From Candidatus Omnitrophota bacterium (lineage in GTDB: Bacteria; Omnitrophota; Koll11; Duberdicusellales; 4484-171): a DNA stretch of 7,117 bases. Under the pieces are notes generated by a model. That model worked only from the letters and a program-made list of their open reading frames with translations. It did not search any database and had not been told where the DNA came from. Every line of letters begins with the position of its first letter. Positions within the stretch are counted from its first letter, which is position 1. The DNA is taken from NCBI GenBank assembly GCA_030692055.1, contig JAUYCY010000171.1, positions 1-7,117 on the forward strand, in the 5' to 3' direction. Positions 1-5,069 of this stretch are shown here, piece after piece. The position numbers were made by a program, and so were the translations under genes.

Positions 1-1
1 T

Positions 2-24
2 CTCCGCGGCAAGCCGCGGAGTAT
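2..24 (-). repeat. REP-like hairpin with GTAT flank, copy 1
   Basis: CTCCGCGGC pairs with GCCGCGGAG around AA, followed by TAT. It is the third member of the family and lies at the left edge of the window. Positions 25-100 between copies 1 and 2 show no convincing gene. Confidence 0.85.
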
Positions 25-100
25 GTTCTATACTAATATTATCACTGGTTCATTCATTGCCTTGGAATGAGGTCAACTACGTTTACGATTTCGGCTTCAT

Positions 101-123
101 CCCCGTGGCAAGCCACGGGGTAT
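101..123 (-). repeat. REP-like hairpin with GTAT flank, copy 2
   Basis: CCCCGTGGC pairs with GCCACGGGG around AA, followed by TAT. Compared with copy 3, stem bases differ on both sides in matching fashion while the GGCAAGCC core and GTAT flank are unchanged. It is 99 bases from copy 1 in the same orientation. Confidence 0.85.
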
Positions 124-144
124 TCGCCGAGAGAGAATAAAGGG

Positions 145-159
145 CTGCCCTTCGGGCGG
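145..159. repeat. Small TTC-loop hairpin after the FecR-like gene
   Basis: GCCC (147-150) pairs with GGGC (154-157) around TTC, extended by a T·G and a C-G pair. It lies between the gene stop and REP copy 2, and resembles the hairpins at 921-937 and 6920-6934. Confidence 0.4.
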
Positions 160-165
160 ATTTTG

Positions 166-837
166 CTATTGTAAAGTCCGGGTTAAAAATTGTCTATCCT
201 CACTGCTATCCTTATTCGCGCGAATATGTCCTATATCGTTCGTAAACTCGTCCCATTCGGCAAAATCATACTCGCTTAGTTCAAAAATATCACCCAATAC
301 TCCGTCTATGTCAATCTTTATACCAAACCCTTCTGCAATGGTACGCTCGCCCGTGATATTGCTTTTTTCGTCGATAGCGTTCAGATAAACATTGTCTTCA
401 AAACATTTAACAATAACTTCTTTATCGCTAACGTCAACAGATTCTCCGGTTCCTCTTACCTTAAGACGCGCTCTTTGTGTATGTATTTCAAATGCCCCTA
501 TTGTTGTTATGTCGTCAATAAGAGCGAAGGTTCTACCTTTAACAATGTATATAGCAACTGGCTTAATGTTTTCTATATATATTTGTGAATTTTCTTTAAT
601 GGTAAGCACGTTATCTAATTTGTCGTCAAGAGAAACGGTGCATACCGAGGCGCGTTCGGTTCTAAGCTCTGCTTTTTTATCTAAAATAATGCTCTTTTGG
701 GATTTTACCCAAGATGCTTTTGACTCTTTTTTGAAGAAAACACTGCCTTCGGTATCAACAATTTTTAAGGGGTAGGGGTAAGAAAAAGAAATAAAAAAAG
801 CGAAGGCAAGAAATGACAGCAAAAATACTTTTTTTAT
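166..837 (-). CDS. FecR-like domain exported protein (probable ATA start)
   Basis: From ATA the protein has 223 residues and begins with a classic signal peptide: KKVFLLSFLAFAFFISFSYPYP. From the first standard alternative start, TTG at 820-822, it would lose the two lysines and have 218 residues. An in-frame stop lies eight codons upstream of ATA with no ATG between. The mature part resembles a FecR-type periplasmic beta domain: WVKSQKSIIL, a central VLTIKENSQIYIENIK, YIVKGRTFALID and a TQRARLKVRGTGESVDV segment at about 120-136. The C-terminal part is acidic and polar (SEYDFAEWDEF). FecR domains outside siderophore systems are common in exported proteins of unknown role. It follows the mla genes after a 300-base repeat-filled spacer, so a link to lipid transport is unproven. 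The ATA may be a true rare start, a mutation, or a sequence error. Confidence 0.75.
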   Translation of the reverse strand: MKKVFLLSFLAFAFFISFSYPYPLKIVDTEGSVFFKKESKASWVKSQKSIILDKKAELRTERASVCTVSLDDKLDNVLTIKENSQIYIENIKPVAIYIVKGRTFALIDDITTIGAFEIHTQRARLKVRGTGESVDVSDKEVIVKCFEDNVYLNAIDEKSNITGERTIAEGFGIKIDIDGVLGDIFELSEYDFAEWDEFTNDIGHIRANKDSSEDRQFLTRTLQ

Positions 838-842
838 GCCGG

Positions 843-850
843 CCTCCTTT
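843..850 (-). promoter_or_regulatory. Strong Shine-Dalgarno pointing at an ATA codon
   Basis: The minus strand reads AAAGGAGG, then 5 nt (CCGGC), then ATA at 835-837. The ideal spacing argues that translation begins at ATA rather than at the TTG 15 bases further on. Confidence 0.7.
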
Positions 851-856
851 AATGTC

Positions 857-937
857 CGTCATTCGCCTAAGGCGAATGACGAGATCTCGCTCGCCTCGCT
901 CGACGCGAGTCGAAGCGGGCCAAAATCTTCGATTTTG
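857..937. repeat. Palindromes in the spacer upstream of the FecR-like gene
   Basis: CGTCATTCGCC (857-867) pairs perfectly with GGCGAATGACG (871-881) around TAA, an 11-bp stem. CTCGC/GCGAG forms a small stem near 897-909. CAAAATC (921-927) pairs with GATTTTG (931-937) around TTC. With composite 1 these fill the roughly 300-base spacer between mlaD and the FecR-like gene; I see no gene or clear promoter there. The 857-881 hairpin would lie just upstream of the FecR Shine-Dalgarno in the transcript. Confidence 0.65.
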
Positions 938-943
938 TCGGAA

Positions 944-1141
944 GCAGACGATTTATGGTAGCCTACCCAGCAGGGTGTCCTGGTGAACTACCGGCGAACA
1001 TAAATCGTAGGCTTTAGCCGTCTGCGAATTAAACCCTTGACATTTACCTTAATACTTTTGTTAAAGGAGATGTCAAGGGTCAAATTCAGACTTATAACTT
1101 ACGTTCGCGATTACGCTGCCGTAAGTTATGTCTTCATTTGA
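944..1141 (+). repeat. Composite palindromic element 1 (same architecture as element 2)
   Basis: Arms 1026-1043 and 1070-1087 are inverted with 16 of 18 matches, the last 11 bases perfect; the centre is 26 nt. Right hairpin: outer stem TCAAAT (1080-1085) with ATTTGA (1136-1141), a 3x3 loop, GAC/GTC, a TT bulge, then ATAACTTACG (1094-1103) with CGTAAGTTAT (1120-1129). The left domain (944-1025) is larger: GCAGA with TCTGC, CGATTTATG (949-957) with CATAAATCG (999-1007), a side hairpin GGCTTTAGCC in the bulge, and a top stem ACCC-AGCA-GGGT. The right end abuts the mlaD stop. No coding capacity is seen. Confidence 0.75.
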
Positions 1142-1750
1142 CTACTCCTTCTTTGGCTTAGACAAGAGTTTCCAGGGATGCGCTTTCAAATCTGTGCTAA
1201 GTTCTTCTATGTTTGTAGAAGTTTCTTCTAAATTTTTTATAATGTTTGAAATTCTTTCTTTGTTTTCGGCGACAGTATAATTAAGGCTTGCCGCTAATTT
1301 CTTAGCTTCTTCGGTAAGCACCTTGGCTTGGTCCATCATCGCGTCTAAATCCATATAAGGTTTTCCTGCAAGTGTTGTCTCTGGTTTTATAAAATCTCCC
1401 TTTTGGGAAGTTATCTGAATATATTTCTCTCCCATAAGCCCCAATGTCTTTATCGAAACTGCCGCATCTGACCTTACCTTTGCATTACTATCAAGCCAAA
1501 GCGTTAAAACTATTTGTGTCCTATCGTTGTCGTAAGAAACTTTCATATTTCTCACGCCGCCTACCTCAAGGCCGTTGAGCATTACCGGAGCTTTTTTACC
1601 TAAACCCGCAACCTCATCGAAAGTAACATATAGGCGGTATCCGTCCTTTTTAATATTCACCTTGCCGGTCATAAAAGTAATATACAATAACCCTAAAACA
1701 CAAATCATGATAAATATGCCTACCTTAAACTCATTACCGTATTTTTTCAT
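1142..1750 (-). CDS. mlaD: MlaD-family MCE protein
   Basis: 202 residues. A short cytoplasmic start is followed by one membrane anchor at about 9-28 and the MCE domain at about 37-115. Family marks are FDEVAGLGKKAPVMLNG (44-60), LEVGGV (61-66) and TLGLMGEKYIQI (102-113). Residues 135-190 are a long polar helical stretch, likely helical in the hexamer pore region or a coiled coil, followed by HPWKLLSKPK. MlaD forms a periplasmic hexameric ring on MlaFEB through which lipids pass. It is slightly longer than E. coli MlaD because of the C-terminal helix. Start: GGAGGT 5 nt before ATG. No mlaC follows; the downstream gene encodes a FecR-like protein. The TAG stop touches the right end of composite repeat 1. 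Confidence 0.94.
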   Translation of the reverse strand: MKKYGNEFKVGIFIMICVLGLLYITFMTGKVNIKKDGYRLYVTFDEVAGLGKKAPVMLNGLEVGGVRNMKVSYDNDRTQIVLTLWLDSNAKVRSDAAVSIKTLGLMGEKYIQITSQKGDFIKPETTLAGKPYMDLDAMMDQAKVLTEEAKKLAASLNYTVAENKERISNIIKNLEETSTNIEELSTDLKAHPWKLLSKPKKE

Positions 1751-1785
1751 TTTTTACCTCCGTTAAAGACTAAAAACCATAAGCA

Positions 1786-1888
1786 GACATCAGAGTTCAG
1801 ATGTCGGATTCCTGTCGTCTCTCCTCTGTCTTCTGACATCTATCATCTATTCTCTACGCTATGCGCTCTGCGCTTGGCGCTATGCGCT
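1786..1888. repeat. Short-motif repeat spacer between mlaF and mlaD
   Basis: GACATC (1786-1791) and GATGTC (1800-1805) are inverted; AGATGTC (1799-1805) also pairs with GACATCT (1835-1841). CGCTATGCGCT occurs at 1857-1867 and again at 1878-1888, 21 bases apart, the second copy running into the mlaF stop. I see no coding signal here. Confidence 0.65.
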
Positions 1889-2699
1889 ATAATCCCAACG
1901 CTTCTTCTATTCCTATATCTTCCTTAAAAAAATCTATCGGGCCTGTGGGCCTGCCATTAATAAACTGCTGAATATATGGATTTTGTGAATTTTTAATTTC
2001 CTGCGCAGTACCAACCTCCACTATTTTACCTTTATGTATCATTGCCACTGTATCAGCTATGTTAAAAACGCTTTGCATATCGTGAGTAATAACAACGGAG
2101 GTGATAAGAAGTTTCTGGCTTAAATCTTTTATGAATTTATCGGTAACGCCGCCGACAATCGGGTCTAAACCGGAAGTAGGCTCGTCGTAAAAGACTATTG
2201 CCGGATCTAACGCTATCGCCCGGGCGAGCCCCACGCGCTTGCGCATCCCACCGGAAATCTGCGAAGGGTAATATTTTTCATATCCGCGTAGCCCCACTAA
2301 CGAAAGTTTCATTTTTATAATTATTTTTATAATTTCATCGGCTAGTTTTGTATGCTCGCGTAAAGGAAGTGCAACGTTATCTTCAACGGTAAATGAATCT
2401 AGGAGTGCCGAATACTGAAAAAGCATTCCAAAAGATTTTCTTACTTCATCAAGCTCTTCGGCTGATAGTTTCGCTATATCTTTACCTTTTATAATAATAC
2501 TGCCTTCGTCAGGCTTTAAAATCCCCGTCATAAGCCTTACCAGCGTGCTTTTGCCTGAACCGGAGCAGCCCATAATTACAAAAGTTTCGCCACAACGAAT
2601 ATCAAAACTGACGTTATCGATGACCTTTTTATCTTGAAAAATCTTGGTAACGTTCTTTACGGAAATTATAATTTCGTTATCGCAGTTTTTTACACTCAT
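1887..2699 (-). CDS. mlaF: MlaF-family lipid ABC transporter ATPase
   Basis: 270 residues, a complete ABC ATPase. Walker A is GCSGSGKST (44-52), the Q-loop glutamine is Q95, the signature is ISGGMRKR (148-155), Walker B is AIVFYDE (167-173), the D-loop is SGLDP (176-180) and the switch histidine is H206. ISGGM in place of LSGGQ is typical of MlaF and related MCE-system ATPases. Residues 249-270 form a C-terminal tail starting GRPTGPI, like the MlaF tail that contacts the dimer partner. It should power MlaE in the inner membrane. The first ATG is preceded only by a weak AAAGA, so initiation may be poor or coupled. The TAG stop overlaps the last unit of the CGCTATGCGCT repeat. Confidence 0.94.
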   Translation of the reverse strand: MSVKNCDNEIIISVKNVTKIFQDKKVIDNVSFDIRCGETFVIMGCSGSGKSTLVRLMTGILKPDEGSIIIKGKDIAKLSAEELDEVRKSFGMLFQYSALLDSFTVEDNVALPLREHTKLADEIIKIIIKMKLSLVGLRGYEKYYPSQISGGMRKRVGLARAIALDPAIVFYDEPTSGLDPIVGGVTDKFIKDLSQKLLITSVVITHDMQSVFNIADTVAMIHKGKIVEVGTAQEIKNSQNPYIQQFINGRPTGPIDFFKEDIGIEEALGL

Positions 2700-2712
2700 A
2701 TCTTTAATTAAT

Positions 2713-2770
2713 GATTACACAGATTTTAGGAACGATTACGCAGATTAAAAAAATCGGTGTAATCTATATT
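2713..2770. repeat. Phased GATTACRCAGATT repeats and inverted copy
   Basis: GATTACACAGATT (2713-2725) and GATTACGCAGATT (2734-2746) lie exactly 21 bases apart. AATCGGTGTAATC (2752-2764) is the inverted form of the first with one mismatch. The end, GTGTAATCTATATT (2757-2770), recurs exactly at 3250-3263, so the DUF2007 gene is bracketed by the same repeat type. The tract sits just upstream of the mlaF start. Confidence 0.75.
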
Positions 2771-2859
2771 TTTTTCCCTAATGCACCAGCCTTCCGAACA
2801 GGCAAGGATTCATAATTTGACTTAGACATTATTCCAGCCATTTAAAGAAGATCGGCCGG

Positions 2860-2880
2860 AATGATTTGTTAGAAATCATT
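2860..2880. other. Hairpin over the DUF2007 stop codon
   Basis: AATGATTT (2860-2867) pairs perfectly with AAATCATT (2873-2880) around GTTAG, which contains the stop. A second 9-bp stem with one G·U pair (2831-2839 with 2854-2862) lies just downstream in the transcript and shares three bases with it. No U-run follows either one, so a standard intrinsic terminator is not supported. Confidence 0.5.
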
Positions 2881-3186
2881 CTTACTTTCTCCACATTTCC
2901 AGCAAGCAGTGAATTGCCCCTCTATCATCTCACCACATTTTTTACATTTCCATGCATTTGGCTTTGGTAAAGACTCTTTCTGAAAGAATTGTTTTAATAA
3001 CTTTTCTGCTTGTTCGTAATCCCCATCTTTATTAATCCAAATCTCAGGAGATTCTGAAGGGGGTATTTTTCCCATAAGAGGATATAAATTCTCATTTTTT
3101 ATGGTACACTCTATTCCCTGGTTTTCGAAAAAACCTTTAAGGGTGTATAATTCGCTAATTTTTATAGATTTAAATATCATCTTCAT
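2869..3186 (-). CDS. DUF2007 domain protein with C-terminal zinc ribbon
   Basis: 105 residues. Residues 1-70 resemble DUF2007: a beta-alpha unit (FKSIKISELYTLKGFFENQG), then a strand with EIWINKDGDYEQAEKLLKQF. Residues 80-98 form a zinc ribbon with C81, C84, C95 and C98 (CxxC, 10 residues, CxxC). The function of DUF2007 is unknown; members have been called putative signal-transducing proteins. It is cytoplasmic, with no signal peptide or membrane segment. AAAGGAG precedes the first ATG at a workable distance, favouring that start over the ATG two codons later. It sits between mlaE and mlaF, an unusual place for an unrelated gene. Related repeat tracts lie on both sides. Its TAA stop lies in an 8-bp hairpin at 2860-2880 (AATGATTT, 5-nt loop, AAATCATT). 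Confidence 0.85.
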   Translation of the reverse strand: MKMIFKSIKISELYTLKGFFENQGIECTIKNENLYPLMGKIPPSESPEIWINKDGDYEQAEKLLKQFFQKESLPKPNAWKCKKCGEMIEGQFTACWKCGESKNDF

Positions 3187-3240
3187 TGTTATTTATCTCC
3201 TTTCGGAAACGACACGAAACCTTCAGGAATTCACTTCTGA

Positions 3241-3305
3241 CAGAAATCTGTGTAATCTATATTAAATCTGCGCTAATCTGTGATCTCCATCTGTGATCAT
3301 CTGTG
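3241..3305. repeat. Phased ATCTGYG repeat tract
   Basis: The heptamer ATCTGTG occurs at 3246, 3276, 3289 and 3299, and ATCTGCG at 3266, with steps of 10 to 20 bases, close to one or two helical turns. GTGTAATCTATATT at 3250-3263 is an exact 14-nt copy of 2757-2770. The tract lies between mlaE and the DUF2007 gene. No strong promoter stands out, although an AT-rich TTAATAT patch is present on the minus strand. Confidence 0.75.
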
Positions 3306-3307
3306 TT

Positions 3308-4096
3308 TCAGACTTTGGAAAAATAAAATATTGTAGTTAATACGCAATCCGCCAAAATAATCAAGATAAAACTTATTACAACACTTCTTGTAGTCGCTCT
3401 TCCTACGCCCTCGGCACCGCCTTTAGTATTTAGTCCTTCATAGCAACCAATAAGGGCGATGACAATCGCAAAGACGAATGACTTCATGATCCCGGTATAA
3501 ATATCCTTTATTTCTAAATATTTAAAGGTGGTCTGTATATATAAATCCGAATTAATATTCAAGCTCTGCGTACCCACTAAATACCCTCCGAGTATTCCGG
3601 AAATATTACCCAATACAGTAAGGCATGGCAACATAATAAACAAGGCGATAAAACGCGGAACCACAAGAAATCTCACGGGATTTATGGCCATAGTTTCAAG
3701 CGCTTCTATCTGCTCACTAACCTTCATTGTGCCTAACTCTGCTGCAAAGGCCGAGCCTACTCTTCCGGCTACGACCAATGCGGTTAATACCGGGCTTAAC
3801 TCTCTACATAAGGAAACGGCAACCAACGATGCCACATATAAAACTGCTCCCATTTTTTCTAATTGATAAGCAGTCTGCATAGCTAAGACTATCCCGGTAA
3901 ATACCGTAACAAAAAATACTATCAGCACAGAGCGCAGTCCCGTAAAAACCATCTGATAAAAGACGCTCTGGCGATGAATAGGTTTACCCCTAAAAGCGCC
4001 AAAGACTATCCAACCAAGAATATTCGCCAAAAGACGAATAACTTCTCTTATCTCCTTAAAAAGTCCGATTGTGAAACTACCTAAATTATAGATCAT
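3308..4096 (-). CDS. mlaE: MlaE-family lipid ABC transporter permease
   Basis: 262 residues with five to six hydrophobic segments. The family signature is present: RELSPVLTALVVAGRVG (99-115), then SAFAAELGTMKVSEQIEAL (115-133), ETMAINPVRFLVVPR (134-148), and the C-terminal loop GLNTKGGAEGVGRATT (221-236). MlaE is the inner-membrane permease of the MlaFEDB complex, which moves phospholipids between the inner membrane and the periplasmic carrier. The EQIEALETMAINP segment is the coupling region that contacts the ATPase. Its ATG follows the STAS stop with no gap. The partner ATPase and MCE protein lie downstream, but separated by the DUF2007 gene and repeat-bearing spacers. Length is normal for the family. 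Confidence 0.95.
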   Translation of the reverse strand: MIYNLGSFTIGLFKEIREVIRLLANILGWIVFGAFRGKPIHRQSVFYQMVFTGLRSVLIVFFVTVFTGIVLAMQTAYQLEKMGAVLYVASLVAVSLCRELSPVLTALVVAGRVGSAFAAELGTMKVSEQIEALETMAINPVRFLVVPRFIALFIMLPCLTVLGNISGILGGYLVGTQSLNINSDLYIQTTFKYLEIKDIYTGIMKSFVFAIVIALIGCYEGLNTKGGAEGVGRATTRSVVISFILIILADCVLTTIFYFSKV

Positions 4097-4429
4097 CTAG
4101 AAATCTTTTAGCGCTTTTTCCTGCGTTTCAAATATTTCAAACAACTTATGCAGTTTCGTTACCTCAAAAACATTCCTTACTTTTTCGCTCATGTTACAGA
4201 TTCGAAATTTTCCACCTAATTTTCTAAGACGCTGCAGAAGCTCTATAATTGTTGCAAGACCTGAACTATCAATATAGGAAACTCCGCTAAAATCCATAAG
4301 AATCTTTAAAGTATTACTGCGTATAAAATTATCGAACGATTTTCGTAGCTCCGGTGAAGTATTTATATTTATTTCCCCCTCTACCTTACAAACCATTACA
4401 TCGTTTTTTTTCTCTTCGATTATTTTCAT
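4097..4429 (-). CDS. STAS-domain protein (RsbV/SpoIIAA-like or MlaB)
   Basis: 110 residues, one STAS domain. The motif YIDSSGLATIIELL (52-65) carries the serine that is phosphorylated in RsbV and SpoIIAA; by alignment this is S55. The start is the ATG at 4427-4429, because AAGGAGGT lies 6 nt upstream. An in-frame extension to 4525 would translate the repeat and has no such site. The TAG stop is followed directly by the mlaE ATG, indicating tight translational coupling. In Mla transporters MlaB is a STAS protein bound to the MlaF ATPase, so this may be MlaB. The intact DSSG motif and upstream kinase equally fit an anti-anti-sigma factor. The two roles need not be exclusive. The STAS family call is firm; the client is undetermined. 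Confidence 0.9.
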   Translation of the reverse strand: MKIIEEKKNDVMVCKVEGEININTSPELRKSFDNFIRSNTLKILMDFSGVSYIDSSGLATIIELLQRLRKLGGKFRICNMSEKVRNVFEVTKLHKLFEIFETQEKALKDF

Positions 4430-4435
4430 ATTTTT

Positions 4436-4443
4436 ACCTCCTT
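4436..4443 (-). promoter_or_regulatory. Shine-Dalgarno that fixes the STAS start
   Basis: The minus strand reads AAGGAGGT 6 nt before the ATG at 4427-4429. Its first bases coincide with the 3' arm (ATTGAA) of the composite 2 left hairpin, so hairpin folding could affect ribosome access. Confidence 0.8.
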
Positions 4444-4666
4444 CAATGACGACACAACTTGTGGAGTTATTACGAACATAAGTTGTTTGTCGGAATTGAA
4501 CCCCACACCAATTTTTGAAAGCCACCCTATAGCTAAACCAAGGGCGTATCTTTCTAATATAGCTAATATTTTACCACCCCTCACCATTTACAAAAATTGG
4601 TGTGGGGTCAAATTCGACCAAATAATTTAGCCGTGCTTAAGCTTGCTAAATTATGGTCTTATTTGA
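4442..4666 (+). repeat. Composite palindromic element 2 (MITE- or BIME-like)
   Basis: It lies between the kinase and STAS genes and runs left hairpin, arm, centre, arm, right hairpin. Arms 4493-4517 and 4591-4615 are inverted with 23 of 25 matches, including 17 perfect bases (4501-4517 with 4591-4607); the centre is 73 nt. Right hairpin (plus strand): outer stem TCAAAT/ATTTGA, 2x2 internal loop, GACC/GGTC, a 2-nt AA bulge, then ATAATTTAG (4622-4630) with CTAAATTAT (4646-4654). Left hairpin (minus strand): TTCAAT/ATTGAA, 2x2 loop, CGAC/GTCG, an AA bulge, then ACAACTT/AAGTTGT (4480-4486 with 4454-4460). The right end contains the kinase stop and the left end merges with the STAS ribosome-binding site. 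No transposase is inside. Confidence 0.8.
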
Positions 4667-5054
4667 ATTTTACCATCTTTATCCTGCTTCCGCCATCTAA
4701 AAACTCAACTTTATCCATCAGCTTTTTTATTAAAAATACCCCTCTTCCGGAAGTTTTTTCAAGGTTTTTTTCGTCGGTTGGTATAGGTATATTTTTATAG
4801 TCAAAACCTTTACCCTGATCTTTTATTTCCATTTCTACGCTTTTCGGTAAAACTTTAATTTTGAAAGACACTTCTTTGTCTTTCTGCATTTTGTTACCAT
4901 GCTTTACCGCATTGATTAAAGCTTCTTCTAACGAAAGTCGGATATCAAAAAGAATATCTTCGTTAATACCCGTAGCCTCTAATTTCTTAAAAATACTTAA
5001 GGTAAACTGCGGGATAGCTTTTAAATTTGATTTAATTTTATGTTCAATAATCAT
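4659..5054 (-). CDS. RsbW/SpoIIAB-type HATPase serine kinase (anti-sigma-like)
   Basis: A 131-residue single-domain GHKL ATPase. The N box is EEALINAVKHGN (43-54), the G1 box DQGKGFD (79-85) and the G2 box SGRGVFLIKKLMD (102-114). This is the order and length of RsbW/SpoIIAB kinases, which bind a sigma factor or other client and phosphorylate a partner STAS protein. There is no histidine-kinase DHp domain. It starts 15 nt after the RnfD-like stop with no strong Shine-Dalgarno, so it may depend on read-through. A STAS gene follows, separated by composite repeat 2, whose right hairpin contains this gene's TAA stop. No sigma factor or PP2C phosphatase is visible. Because the STAS partner abuts mlaE, the client could be the lipid transporter rather than a sigma factor (inference). 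Confidence 0.9.
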   Translation of the reverse strand: MIIEHKIKSNLKAIPQFTLSIFKKLEATGINEDILFDIRLSLEEALINAVKHGNKMQKDKEVSFKIKVLPKSVEMEIKDQGKGFDYKNIPIPTDEKNLEKTSGRGVFLIKKLMDKVEFLDGGSRIKMVKFK

Positions 5055-5069
5055 AAGTTGGGTAGAAAC

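Noticed and set aside
52..180. Remnant of a gene on the minus strand ending DEAEIVNVVDLIPRQ
   Set aside because: The frame has no start, runs through the REP hairpin and matches nothing I can name; probably chance.
944..1025. Integron attC site
   Set aside because: It is branched and palindromic, but the GTTRRRY/RYYYAAC core sites are not present and no integrase is near.
2831..2862. Intrinsic terminator after the DUF2007 gene
   Set aside because: The 9-bp stem has a long loop and no U-run follows it in the transcript; mlaF lies shortly downstream.
3241..3305. CRISPR array
   Set aside because: Units are 7-13 bases with spacing near 10 bases, far too short for CRISPR repeats and spacers, and no cas genes are present.
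4097..4525. Longer STAS protein starting at 4525
   Set aside because: The added 32 residues translate the repeat arm and hairpin, and the ATG at 4427-4429 has a strong, well-spaced Shine-Dalgarno.
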